Source: JBBIQZ01 sp037442065 (GTDB taxonomy: Bacteria > Patescibacteriota > CPR2_A > CG2-30-33-46). From it: DNA of 54,233 nt. Position 1 is the first letter of the stretch. Each line of letters opens with the position of its first letter. The stretch spans positions 1-54,233 of the forward strand of contig JBBIQZ010000002.1 of assembly GCA_037442065.1 (NCBI GenBank), given 5' to 3'. Positions 7,754 through 16,456 of the stretch are shown piece by piece. The position numbers were made by a program, and so were the translations under genes. The notes below the pieces were generated by a model. That model was not told the DNA's origin. It saw nothing but the letters and a program-made list of their open reading frames with translations, and searched no databases.

Positions 7754-7791
7754 AAAAGCCCTTTCCGTTAAACGGATAAACTCCACTTTGC
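7752..7791. repeat. atpB-atpE intergenic palindrome B (TAAACTCCA family)
   Basis: Outer arms GCAAAAG/CTTTGC enclose inner TCCG/CGGA around TTAAA, with ATAAACTCCA between the inner and outer 3' arms. The layout matches the element at 1761-1799. Together with palindrome A it fills most of the 142-base gap between atpB and atpE, while the other gaps between atp genes are 0-14 bases or overlaps. Confidence 0.55.
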
Positions 7792-7828
7792 GTGAAGAAG
7801 GACAACTAATTTATTTTAATTTTAATGA

Positions 7829-8569
7829 TTATCCATGACTTGCTGTGGTGGCCATCTTAATGAATACCAACGTTAACATTGTAAATACCAAAGCCTGAAT
7901 TAAACCAACAAATAACTCCATAACATAAAATGGCAGCGGTATGAAATACGGTACCAAAACAGATAAAACAGTCAACAAAACTTCTCCTGCAAAAACATTA
8001 CCAAAAAGTCTAAAAGCAAAAGAAAATATCTTCACAATCTCGGATATAAATTCTAGAATTCCAACAAAAAAGTGTATGGGCGAAGAGAAATTTAAGAACT
8101 TTTTGAAATATTTTGCAAAGCCGATTGCTATAATGCCCGAAACCTGAACGAAAATAATCGCAATAATGCCTAAAGCTAGAGTGGTATTTAAATCAGCAGT
8201 CCCTGATCTTAAAAATGGAACAAGAACTTCTTTACCATCATGAATTCTATTAATGCCCACTGTTCCCAAACCAGGAATTAACCCAAGCCAATTATTGAAT
8301 AAAATAAAGATAAAGAATGTGGCGATTAACGGGAAAATCTTTTCGGTTAATTTTCGGTCTCTAGTGATACCATCTGTTAAATTCAACAAAGACTCAAGAA
8401 CTAATTCAAAAGCATTTTGAATTCCGTGAGGCACCTTTTTCATTTTTCTGGTCGCTAGAAAAGATAAACCTACTAAAAGCAAAGAGATTATAACCGTTGC
8501 CAATATGCTGTTAGTAATTGGAATCGGCCCTAAATTAAATAAATGTTCTGACGTGATAGAAATATTCAT
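7829..8569 (-). CDS. atpB: FO ATP synthase subunit a
   Basis: Encodes the stator subunit a (246 residues), which holds the ion half-channels. Five or more hydrophobic helices are visible. The conserved segment FAFRLFGNVFAGEVLL carries the essential Arg that works against c-subunit Glu59, and the last helices have ELFVGLIQALVFTMLTLVFI. It overlaps the upstream AtpI/AtpZ-like gene by 4 bases. The downstream gap to atpE holds repeats. Confidence 0.96.
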   Translation of the reverse strand: MNISITSEHLFNLGPIPITNSILATVIISLLLVGLSFLATRKMKKVPHGIQNAFELVLESLLNLTDGITRDRKLTEKIFPLIATFFIFILFNNWLGLIPGLGTVGINRIHDGKEVLVPFLRSGTADLNTTLALGIIAIIFVQVSGIIAIGFAKYFKKFLNFSSPIHFFVGILEFISEIVKIFSFAFRLFGNVFAGEVLLTVLSVLVPYFIPLPFYVMELFVGLIQALVFTMLTLVFIKMATTASHG

Positions 8570-8796
8570 TTTGCTTGATTTAAATTTTTATAAACTTTAT
8601 AAATGCTATATCCTGAAGTAAATAAGGATAAAAAGATTCCTAAAAACAAAAATAAGGGACTTGAGTTAAACTCTTTATCCAAAAATGTACCTAAAACTAC
8701 AAATAAAACCAAAGGTATACTTACCCGCCACCCTATTTCAAATAAGCTTTGATAAACGGTAATCTTATCTAATGATTTTGAATATTGCTTGGTCAT
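8566..8796 (-). CDS. AtpI/AtpZ-like ATP synthase assembly protein
   Basis: A 76-residue protein with two membrane helices (about 20-38 and 46-66) and a positively charged C-terminus, typical of the small AtpI/AtpZ group that opens bacterial atp operons and is linked to c-ring assembly or ion transport. The start ATG at 8796 is preferred: an in-frame GTG at 8835 would lie at or before the predicted transcription start. It overlaps atpB by 4 bases. Confidence 0.8.
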   Translation of the reverse strand: MTKQYSKSLDKITVYQSLFEIGWRVSIPLVLFVVLGTFLDKEFNSSPLFLFLGIFLSLFTSGYSIYKVYKNLNQAK

Positions 8797-8836
8797 AATT
8801 TTAAAAATAAAATACACCCGAAAGATGTATTGCACT

Positions 8837-8865
8837 ATATTACATGAAAGACAAAAAAATGTAAA
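8837..8865 (-). promoter_or_regulatory. Sigma70-type promoter of the atp operon
   Basis: On the minus strand TTTACA (8860-8865) is followed after 17 bases by TAATAT (8837-8842). Transcription would start near 8830, giving a leader of about 35 bases before the first operon gene at 8796. Confidence 0.7.
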
Positions 8866-8889
8866 GACCTTAAAGTATTGACCGCTTTT

Positions 8890-10146
8890 TTAGCTTAGCT
8901 TCTTTAAAGCTTCTTTTAGTCTTTCTAAAGATTCTTCCTTACTCAGTGCCCAGAGGAGTTCTGTCGGCGATGGGCTTTTTTCGAGTCCGGAAAGGGCAAC
9001 CCTAACCGGCCAAAAAACATCACCAAAAGATAAACCATTTTCCTCCATTATATTTTTTAAAATTTGTTCAAATTCCGTTTCGGCTTTCGGCCAGTCTTTT
9101 TGTTTCTCTAAAATTTCTAAAGTTTTCTCTAGACCAATTTTTGTTTTTTTCTTATCGCTTTTTTTAAAAATTAATAGCCTAAAATCGTAATCTTTAAGCT
9201 CTATGATTCCTTGGCTTAATTCTTGCAATTCTTTTAGGGTCTTGGCTCTCTCTTTAAAAATCTCAACCATTTTTTCCGAAACATTCGCTTCCTTGCTTAA
9301 TTCCTTATCGGTTTTTCCTCTTAAATAATGAGCGTTTATAAAATTTAATTTTTCAATATTAAAAATAGCCGGGCTTTTTTGCACCCGCTCAATTTTAAAT
9401 TCTTTTATTAAATCCTCTAAAGTAAAAAACTCTCTTTCATTTCCAGGATTCCAACCCAAAAGAGCTAAAAAATTTATTATTGCTTCTGGAAGATAACCTT
9501 TTTCTTTATAGTCTGCCAAAGACACGGAACCGCTACGTTTGGATAATTTAGTCCGGTCTTCGTTTAATATTAACGGCATATGCCCATACTCTGGCTTTTT
9601 ATAACCAAGCGCCTCCAAAATAAATATTTGCTTGGGCGTATTTGATAAATGCTCCTCGCCTCTTAAAACATGGGTTATTTTATCTTCGGCATCATCAATT
9701 GCATTTGAGAAATAATAAATTGGGATCTTATTTGATCTCACAATAACAAAATCAGAAAACTCTTTACTTTCAAAAACAACCTTTCCCCGAATCAAATCCG
9801 TAAATTCAATTCTTTGATTTTGAGGAACTTTAAACCATATAGCCCCCTCTTTTTCGTAAGCTAGTCCTTCATTAACTAATTTTAGAGCCAACGATAAATG
9901 TTTTTCCATATTATTTAGTTGATGAGAAATCGGACCGTCCCATTTTAAACCCAGCCATTCCATGCCATTTTTTATATCTTCTTCGGATTCTTTCGTAGAC
10001 CGTTCTTGGTCGGTATCTTCAAATCTTAAAAGGAAATCGCCCTTATTATGCTTAGCAAATAAATAATTGAATAATGCGGTTCTTGCGGAACCGATATGAA
10101 ATTTTCCTGTTGGGCTGGGCGGAAATCTTGTAATTATTTTAGCCAT
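8890..10146 (-). CDS. gltX: Glutamyl-tRNA synthetase
   Basis: Class I aminoacyl-tRNA synthetase charging tRNA-Glu, and in organisms without GlnRS also tRNA-Gln. The HIGH-type motif is FHIGSARTALFNYLF (about 16-30) and the KMSKS-type motif is KLSKRSG (about 200). The catalytic core is normal, but at 418 residues the C-terminal anticodon-binding part is shorter than the usual 465-490. The start overlaps the upstream TagA-family gene by 8 bases, placing gltX at the end of the murA-mreB envelope operon. Confidence 0.96.
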   Translation of the reverse strand: MAKIITRFPPSPTGKFHIGSARTALFNYLFAKHNKGDFLLRFEDTDQERSTKESEEDIKNGMEWLGLKWDGPISHQLNNMEKHLSLALKLVNEGLAYEKEGAIWFKVPQNQRIEFTDLIRGKVVFESKEFSDFVIVRSNKIPIYYFSNAIDDAEDKITHVLRGEEHLSNTPKQIFILEALGYKKPEYGHMPLILNEDRTKLSKRSGSVSLADYKEKGYLPEAIINFLALLGWNPGNEREFFTLEDLIKEFKIERVQKSPAIFNIEKLNFINAHYLRGKTDKELSKEANVSEKMVEIFKERAKTLKELQELSQGIIELKDYDFRLLIFKKSDKKKTKIGLEKTLEILEKQKDWPKAETEFEQILKNIMEENGLSFGDVFWPVRVALSGLEKSPSPTELLWALSKEESLERLKEALKKLS

Positions 10147-10966
10147 TTTTTTCCTTAAATTTTTCTTTAATTAAAGCATAAATGAATTTCGGCACAGCTT
10201 CAAATATTCTTCCGATTCTTTTAGGTTCTTGAAATAAACGCCAAAACCATTCTAAACCTATTTTTTGGAAACCCTCCGGCGCCCTTTTTATTTTTCCGGA
10301 AACAAAATCAAAAGTTCCGCCGACCCCAATAGCTATCTTAGTATTTAGTTTAGACCAATTTTTACAAATCCATTTTTCCTGCTTAGGCTGCCCCCAAGCC
10401 ACAAATAAAACGTCAGAATTTATCTTCTGGATTAGCCCTTTCTCTTCCGGTGAGCCAGCATAAAAGCCATTAATCTTTATCCCCGGAAACTTGCGAATTA
10501 ATTTTTTATTAACCTCTTCGGCAACTCCTTCCTTGCCACCCAAAAGAAAAATTGACCAATCATTTTCATAAGCTTTTCTTACAATATCCCAAAACAAATC
10601 AGCCCCGGAAACTTTTTCTGGTAGAACTTTCTTTAAATAAGATGGCTTAAAAATTAAGGCTAACAAAGACCAAAAAGCCAAAAAAGGAATTTCTAAATAT
10701 TTAAAAAAGGTCTTAGAGGTTTTGTAGCTTAAAAATTTAGAAGCCCATAAAATTCCCGAACCATCAGCTGTTACCAAATCGGCTGAATTTACACTTTTTA
10801 GAAAATCCTTATCTTTCTCGGCCAACATTAGGGTTTCCGGATTAGCCGTAACTATAAAAAGTTTCTTTCCATTTTCCAAAACTTCGGAAATTTTGTCTAA
10901 AACTTTTTTGTAGGTAAGCTTGTCTATCCTTACTTTTAAGATTTTTATGCTTTCTTTATCTATCAT
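10139..10966 (-). CDS. WecG/TagA/CpsF family glycosyltransferase
   Basis: 275 residues of the GT26-type family that transfers ManNAc or a related sugar to a lipid-linked GlcNAc in teichoic acid or capsule synthesis. Family blocks visible: IVTANPETLMLAEKD (about 38-52), TADGSGILWASKF (about 66-78), IFLLGGKEGVAEE, LFVAWGQPKQEKWI and GVGGTFDFVSGKIKRAPE. The region between about 85 and 125 is hydrophobic and probably membrane associated. It overlaps the metallo-hydrolase by 4 bases and gltX by 8. The exact sugar cannot be told. Confidence 0.9.
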   Translation of the reverse strand: MIDKESIKILKVRIDKLTYKKVLDKISEVLENGKKLFIVTANPETLMLAEKDKDFLKSVNSADLVTADGSGILWASKFLSYKTSKTFFKYLEIPFLAFWSLLALIFKPSYLKKVLPEKVSGADLFWDIVRKAYENDWSIFLLGGKEGVAEEVNKKLIRKFPGIKINGFYAGSPEEKGLIQKINSDVLFVAWGQPKQEKWICKNWSKLNTKIAIGVGGTFDFVSGKIKRAPEGFQKIGLEWFWRLFQEPKRIGRIFEAVPKFIYALIKEKFKEKNG

Positions 10967-11526
10967 TTAACCTTAAAGATGTCGCCGTGCCCGGGAATGA
11001 CATAATCAGCTAAAGCCAAAACTTTCTTCTTACTTTCCTGCAATTTAACTTCATCTTTAGTAAACTCTGGGCTATCGTTTTGGGCGAAAAAGAATAAATC
11101 GCCAACAATAGCGTAAGTCCCCTTGTTGGTTTTAGTTAAAACAGAAATACTGTCTCCGGTATGGCCTGGGGTTTGAATTATTCTTGTATCGACCGCGAGT
11201 TCTATTGTCCTTAAAACCGGAAAAAATTCATAAATATCGCCTTTTATAGTATCTTCTTCAATATAAATTGTTGCTTTTCTAAAAAGATGGTTGTTATCTC
11301 TATGGTCGGAATGAGAATGAGTATTAACCACAATATCTATATCCTCGGGTTTTAAATTTTCTTTCTTAAGGCTTGTTAGAATTTCCTGCTCTACGGCAAT
11401 ATTTCCGGTATCAACTATAATATTTTTACCTCCATCTCTTATTAAAGTAATCGTAGAAGAAGCCTTAAGTTTATTATCACTTAACCATTTAAAATATCCG
11501 GGGACTAAAATCTTTACTTCAGTCAC
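10963..11526 (-). CDS. MBL-fold metallo-hydrolase
   Basis: 187 residues with the metallo-beta-lactamase metal set: NTHSHSDH (about 68-75, the HxHxDH motif), TPGHTGDS (third His), VGDLFF (bridging Asp) and IPGHGD near the C-terminus. This is the MBLAC1-like single-domain type, and the substrate is unknown. It lies in the envelope operon, 10 bases after a glycosyltransferase and overlapping the TagA-family gene by 4, so a link to cell-envelope metabolism is possible but unproven. Confidence 0.88.
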   Translation of the reverse strand: MTEVKILVPGYFKWLSDNKLKASSTITLIRDGGKNIIVDTGNIAVEQEILTSLKKENLKPEDIDIVVNTHSHSDHRDNNHLFRKATIYIEEDTIKGDIYEFFPVLRTIELAVDTRIIQTPGHTGDSISVLTKTNKGTYAIVGDLFFFAQNDSPEFTKDEVKLQESKKKVLALADYVIPGHGDIFKVK

Positions 11527-11536
11527 AGTTTACTCC

Positions 11537-12649
11537 TTACTTAATACTTAAAGTATTATACTTCTCTTCGATAAAATTTTTAATCTTTTGCTTAAAAACT
11601 TTTTCGTCAAATTTTAAAGCATGTTCTCTTATCTTCTCCGGCTTAAACTTTTTTTCGTCTCTTATAAATCTATTGATTGCCCCTTTTAAAGATTGGCAAC
11701 TCGGCTCATTAAAAAACTCACCTGTTTCACCTTCTACAACGGTTTCTCTGCTCCCTCCTTTTCCGGCAGCAACAACCGGTTTACCGCAAGACATTGCCTC
11801 AATAGGGGTCAGACCAAAATCCTCATTAAAACTTGGAAAAATAAAGGCCCTGCATTCCTTATAATACTTTAAAACTTCTTTTTCAGGTAAAAAGCCCAAA
11901 AAAGTTATATTATTCTTAGCTTTCTTTATGAGCTCTTGTTTTTGCGAGCCCTCTCCTATAACAACCAACTTTAATCCTAGATCATTAAAAGCGTCCACGG
12001 CTAAATCAACCATTTTATAAGGGGAAAGTCTAGAAACGATAAGAAAATAATCTTTTTTAACCTTAGAAAGAGCAAATTTTTCTGTATCAACTGATGGATA
12101 AACAACTTGCGATTCTTTTTGATAATATTTTCTTATCCTTTCTTTTGTAAGGTTAGAATTAGCGACCCAATAATCAACTCTGTCTGCCGCTACCTTATCC
12201 CAAATTCTAGCTTTCTCTAAAATTCTATTGGCAATGCCTTTCAAAAAAAATCCTAAGTTCTGTTGTCTTAAATATTCTGCGAAATCAATCCATAAAAACC
12301 TGGTCGGAGTATGACAGTAAGAGATATGAACTGTCTCAGGCTTGGTTAAAATTCCCTTTATCCAGCTTGAAGAAGAAGAAATAACAACATCAAATTGAGA
12401 AAAATCTAATTCTTCAACTGCTTGAGGCATAAAAGGTAAAAGATATTTATGGCGAAAATTTAGAAACTCGGCCTTTTTTTGAAGAGAAGAAGTGATGATT
12501 TTTTTATTGTGAAAAAGACGGCCGGCTTTTTGCCAGTTACAAAATAGAGTAAAAATCGGCGCTTCCCGAAAAATTTCTGCTAAAGACAGGGTTACTTTTT
12601 CCGCCCCGCCGTATTGATTTAAAAAATCATGAGCTATAGCGACTTTCAT
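11537..12649 (-). CDS. GT4-type glycosyltransferase
   Basis: 370 residues, GT-B fold. The N-terminal domain starts MKVAIAHDFLNQYGGAEKV, typical of GT4 mannosyltransferase-like enzymes. The C-terminal nucleotide-sugar domain has VIGEGSQKQELI, FLGFLPEKEVLKYYKECRAF and FPSFNEDFGLTPIEAMSCGKPVVA, with the EX7E catalytic/binding motif in the last. It probably adds a sugar to a lipid- or cell-surface-linked glycan. It is co-directional with mreB and murA, 24 bases after mreB. Confidence 0.92.
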   Translation of the reverse strand: MKVAIAHDFLNQYGGAEKVTLSLAEIFREAPIFTLFCNWQKAGRLFHNKKIITSSLQKKAEFLNFRHKYLLPFMPQAVEELDFSQFDVVISSSSSWIKGILTKPETVHISYCHTPTRFLWIDFAEYLRQQNLGFFLKGIANRILEKARIWDKVAADRVDYWVANSNLTKERIRKYYQKESQVVYPSVDTEKFALSKVKKDYFLIVSRLSPYKMVDLAVDAFNDLGLKLVVIGEGSQKQELIKKAKNNITFLGFLPEKEVLKYYKECRAFIFPSFNEDFGLTPIEAMSCGKPVVAAGKGGSRETVVEGETGEFFNEPSCQSLKGAINRFIRDEKKFKPEKIREHALKFDEKVFKQKIKNFIEEKYNTLSIK

Positions 12650-12673
12650 TTTCTGGTTCCTTTTTCTGAAGCT

Positions 12674-13678
12674 TTAAGATTCGCCCAAGCTTCTTTTGTA
12701 ATCATCCAAGTTTTCTAAAGCAATATAGGTTCCTTTGGCAACACAAAATAAAGGATTATCGGCAGTATGACAAGGAACGCCGGTTGCCTTTGTTAGAAGT
12801 TTATCAATATTTTTTAAAAGGGCACCTCCACCAGTTATAACCATTCCTTGATCAATTACATCAGATGAAAGCTCAGGTGGAGTTTTGGCTAACACTGCTT
12901 TTACGGCGGCAACAATTTGATCTAATTCATCTTTCATGGCTTCGGTTATTTCATTCCCGTTAACATTTATAATTCTGGGGAGGCCGGCAATAGTATCCCT
13001 TCCCTTAATCTCTAAATTTGAGGCATTATCTTGAGGTAAAGCACTTCCAATGTTTACTTTAATTTCTTCGGCAGTCTTATCTCCTATGGCTAAGCCATAT
13101 TTTTTTCTGATATATTCTCTTATGGCAGCATCTATTTTGTTTCCGCCGACTCTTACTGAATTCCAAGAAACAATACCTCCCAAAGAAATAACTGCTACTT
13201 CGGAGGTTCCTCCGCCGATATCAACAACCATATTTCCGGCCGGATTGGCAATAGGAATATCGGCGCCGATAGCGGCGGCTAATGGCTCTTTTATAATATA
13301 GGCCGCCTTAGCTCCTGCCTGCATAGTGGCATCAACTACTGCCCTTCTTTCTGTTGAAGTAACGCCGGCGGGCACAGAAACCATAACATCCGGTCTAAAA
13401 AGTCTAACTCCTCCGGCAGTTTTATTTATAAAATAACGAATCATCGCTTCGGTTATTCTATAATCAGCAATAACCCCGTCTTTTAAAGGACGGGAAGCTA
13501 CTATCGTGTCGGGAGTTTTTCCCAGCATTTCTTTTGCTTCTGCCCCAACAGCCATAACCCTGTTGTCAATTGTGGAAACAGCAACAACTGAGGGTTCGTT
13601 TATAACAATCCCTTTTTTGGCTACACCAACTAAAACATTTGCTGTCCCTAAATCTATACCAATGCGTTTCTTAAACAT
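12674..13678 (-). CDS. mreB: Rod-shape determining protein MreB
   Basis: 334-residue actin homologue that forms membrane filaments guiding the cell-wall machinery. The start MFKKRIGIDLGTANVLV is the phosphate 1 loop, NMVVDIGGGTSEVAVISLGG is the phosphate 2 loop, and VITGGGALLKNIDKLL is the adenosine motif. GGAGAA precedes the ATG. It lies 31 bases after murA. Its presence predicts a rod-like or elongating cell. Confidence 0.97.
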   Translation of the reverse strand: MFKKRIGIDLGTANVLVGVAKKGIVINEPSVVAVSTIDNRVMAVGAEAKEMLGKTPDTIVASRPLKDGVIADYRITEAMIRYFINKTAGGVRLFRPDVMVSVPAGVTSTERRAVVDATMQAGAKAAYIIKEPLAAAIGADIPIANPAGNMVVDIGGGTSEVAVISLGGIVSWNSVRVGGNKIDAAIREYIRKKYGLAIGDKTAEEIKVNIGSALPQDNASNLEIKGRDTIAGLPRIINVNGNEITEAMKDELDQIVAAVKAVLAKTPPELSSDVIDQGMVITGGGALLKNIDKLLTKATGVPCHTADNPLFCVAKGTYIALENLDDYKRSLGES

Positions 13679-13709
13679 AAATTCTCCAAAGATTCATTAT
13701 AACACAACT

Positions 13710-14972
13710 TTAGGTCTTTACTCTTTTAATATCTGCCCCTAAACTGTTTAGCTTTTCCTCAATATGCTCATAACCTCTGTCTATCAGATGAATATTGTCT
13801 ATTTCGCTTTCTCCTTCTGCAATCAAAGCGGCGATAATTAAAGTAGCGCCAGCTCGTAAATCAAAAGAAGAAATTTTTGTACCAAAAAGAGGAGTTGGAC
13901 CGGTAATTAAAATATGATGGATATCGCGAATTATTGCTTCCGCTCCCATTTTTTTTAGTTCCTTAATATAATTTAACCGTCCTTCATACATTGTTTCGTG
14001 AATTTCTGAAGTCCCTTCGGCTTGGGTTAATAAAATAGCCATCGGCGCCTGCAGATCTGTGGGGAATCCGGGATAAATGTCAGTTCTTATGGTTGTGGCT
14101 TTAAAATTTGTTGAAGGTTTTACAACCAGTTTGTTCTTTAAAACTTTAAAATTTACGCCTATTTCTTCAAATTTAGTTAAAAGCAAATCATTATGATCGG
14201 AAATAAAATTTAAAATTTCCACCTCACCTCTTGAAACAGCAGCAGCAATTGCCAAAGTCCCAGCTTCTATTTGATCGGGAATTATTTTGTGCTCTATATT
14301 TCTATTTAAATTTTTAACACCGGAGATTTTTAAATTATGAGTATTAACCCCTTTTAGTTTTACTCCAAGTTTGATTAAAAACCGGCAAAGATCCTCAATA
14401 TGAGGTTCGCAAGCGGCCATTCTTAATCTTGTATTTTTTGTTTTAGAAACTGCCATTAAAATATTTTCGGTGGCGGTAACACTCATCTCTGCCAAAACTA
14501 TTTTTTCGTTCTCCCGCAATTTATTTGCTTCTAAAAAATAATAATTTTTTCTCTCTTTTATAGAAACCCCCAACTCTCTTAGGGCTTTAAAATGAGTAGT
14601 CAGCGGCCTTGAACCAATAAAACATCCACCGGGCTGAGCAATTTTTACTTTGCCGAACCTTGCCAAAAGAGGACCGATTAATAAAACCGATGCCCTGATA
14701 TTTCTAACCAATTTATAATCTGGGGTAAAGCTTTTTACTTTTTTAGTATCAACTACAAAAACATTTTTCTTTATCCTGATAACTTTGCCGCCTAGCTTGC
14801 GGATAATTTTAAACATCGTAAAAACATCTTCTATCTCTGGAACATTTAAAAGCCTATAAGAAGATGGACTTATTAATGTGGCGGCGATAATTGGCAAAGC
14901 GGCATTTTTGGAACCAGAAACCGAAACCTTGCCCCTTAAATGAGTTCCGCCTCGGATTAAAAACTTTTCCAT
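13710..14972 (-). CDS. murA: UDP-GlcNAc 1-carboxyvinyltransferase (MurA)
   Basis: First committed enzyme of peptidoglycan synthesis: transfers enolpyruvyl from PEP to UDP-GlcNAc. 420 residues with two inside-out barrels. The N-terminal GSKNAALP block is intact. The active-site loop is QPGGCFIGSRPLTTH with Cys present, so fosfomycin sensitivity would be predicted. The C-terminal RAGATLIIAALIAEG is also typical. AAAAAGG precedes the ATG. It is the first gene of the murA-mreB-glycosyltransferase-gltX run. Confidence 0.97.
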   Translation of the reverse strand: MEKFLIRGGTHLRGKVSVSGSKNAALPIIAATLISPSSYRLLNVPEIEDVFTMFKIIRKLGGKVIRIKKNVFVVDTKKVKSFTPDYKLVRNIRASVLLIGPLLARFGKVKIAQPGGCFIGSRPLTTHFKALRELGVSIKERKNYYFLEANKLRENEKIVLAEMSVTATENILMAVSKTKNTRLRMAACEPHIEDLCRFLIKLGVKLKGVNTHNLKISGVKNLNRNIEHKIIPDQIEAGTLAIAAAVSRGEVEILNFISDHNDLLLTKFEEIGVNFKVLKNKLVVKPSTNFKATTIRTDIYPGFPTDLQAPMAILLTQAEGTSEIHETMYEGRLNYIKELKKMGAEAIIRDIHHILITGPTPLFGTKISSFDLRAGATLIIAALIAEGESEIDNIHLIDRGYEHIEEKLNSLGADIKRVKT

Positions 14973-15070
14973 AATAGCCTTTTTAAAATTGTAGTGGTTA
15001 TTTTAAGGGTTTAGAAGGAGTTTTTCAAGAGGAAATGTTTCTGTTCTTTTGAGTAATCATCGACAGGAAA

Positions 15071-16366
15071 TTACTCAGAAGAACTTTGCCTTCTCCACCA
15101 TTTTGAAAGCCGTTCTTTTATTATTTTTTCATAGCCATGCGGCTCCGGCCGGTAATATTTCTTGCCTTTTAAATTTTTCGGCAGATAATCTTCTAAAATA
15201 AAATTGCCCTCGAAATTATGAGGGTATTTATAACCTTTTCCGTGCCCCAATTTTCTTGCCAGTTTTGTGGGCGCATTTCGCAAATGCAAAGGAATGGGGT
15301 CTAATCTTTCTTTAAAAATATCAGCCTCTGCCTCGTTTATGGCAATCTTTGCGGCATTAGATTTAGGAGCGGTTGCTAAATATAAACAAGTTTGAGAAAG
15401 AATAAGCTTTGCTTCCGGAAAGCCGACTAGATGAACCGCTTGGGCGCAATTTTGAGCTAAAATCAAAGCGTGTGGATCGGCATTACCAATATCTTCCGAG
15501 GCAAAAATGACCATTCTTCTGGCTAAAAACATCAGGTCCTCGCCGCTTTCTATCATTCGGGCCAAATAATAAACGCTGGCATCTGGATCGCTTCCCCGCA
15601 TACTCTTTATAAAAGCTGATATAGTATCATAATGCTGGTCACCGGCCTTATCATATTTTAAAGCTTTTTTGGAAATAATATCTTCTATGTCTTTTAAGCT
15701 TATAATTGAACCTCTTTTTGCGTTTAGAGCGGCTATTTCTAAAACATTTAAAGTCACCCGGGCGTCGCCATTGGAAAATTTTGTTAAATATTCTAGGGCT
15801 TTTTTATTAATTTTTAAATTAAAACTTCCCAAGCCTTCTTTTTTATTCTTTAAAGCTCTCTTTACAATCATTTCTAAATCTTTATCGCCTAAAGGCTCCA
15901 GCCTAAACAAACGAGACCTAGAAAGCAAAGCTGAATTTATTTCAAATCCTGGGTTTTCGGTTGTTCCGCCAATTAAAATAATAGTCCCATCTTCTATGTG
16001 AGGCAGAAAAGCATCTTGCTGAGCCTTGTTAAAACGGTGAACTTCATCCACAAATAAAATGGTTTTTTGACCGAAACCAGAAAGCCTTTCTTCGGCTTCT
16101 TTTACAACTCTTCTAATATCGGCTACTCCGGCAGTAACCGCCGAAAATTCCTGAAAGTTATTCTTGGTTTTTAAAGCAATAATTCGGGCAATGGTCGTTT
16201 TTCCGCTTCCTGGCGGTCCCCATAAAATTACAGAAGTTATTTGGTCGTTCTCTATCAACCGCCTTAAGGGTTTTCCAGGACCAAAAAGATGCTCTTGGCC
16301 AACAAAATCTTTTAAATTTTTAGGCCTTATTCTATCAGCTAACGGTTTTGTTGCTTTCTCTTTCAT
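15071..16366 (-). CDS. rarA: Replication-associated AAA+ ATPase RarA/MgsA
   Basis: 431 residues, clamp-loader-like ATPase acting at stalled forks. Walker A is WGPPGSGKTTIAR (about 49-61), Walker B is ILFVDEVHRFN (about 103-113) and sensor 1 is LIGGTTENPGFEIN. The C-terminal tetramerisation domain has ARRMVIFASEDIGNADPHAL and the end typical of the family. The predicted -10 TACAAT (16373-16378) ends only 6 bases before the ATG with no Shine-Dalgarno, so the message may be leaderless. It is divergent from the PEGA gene. Confidence 0.96.
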   Translation of the reverse strand: MKEKATKPLADRIRPKNLKDFVGQEHLFGPGKPLRRLIENDQITSVILWGPPGSGKTTIARIIALKTKNNFQEFSAVTAGVADIRRVVKEAEERLSGFGQKTILFVDEVHRFNKAQQDAFLPHIEDGTIILIGGTTENPGFEINSALLSRSRLFRLEPLGDKDLEMIVKRALKNKKEGLGSFNLKINKKALEYLTKFSNGDARVTLNVLEIAALNAKRGSIISLKDIEDIISKKALKYDKAGDQHYDTISAFIKSMRGSDPDASVYYLARMIESGEDLMFLARRMVIFASEDIGNADPHALILAQNCAQAVHLVGFPEAKLILSQTCLYLATAPKSNAAKIAINEAEADIFKERLDPIPLHLRNAPTKLARKLGHGKGYKYPHNFEGNFILEDYLPKNLKGKKYYRPEPHGYEKIIKERLSKWWRRQSSSE

Positions 16367-16421
16367 AATTTTATTGTAGCAACATTTGTTAAAATAAAAA
16401 GTTCAAAGTAGCTTTAGATAA

Positions 16422-16449
16422 TTGATTATTAGCTCAAGCTAAGTATAAT
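16422..16449 (+). promoter_or_regulatory. Promoter of PEGA gene, predicted leaderless
   Basis: TTGATT (16422-16427), 16 bases, then TATAAT (16444-16449). The ATG at 16457 follows the -10 by 7 bases, so transcription would start at or next to the start codon. There is no Shine-Dalgarno. Confidence 0.65.
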
Positions 16450-16456
16450 TTAAACT

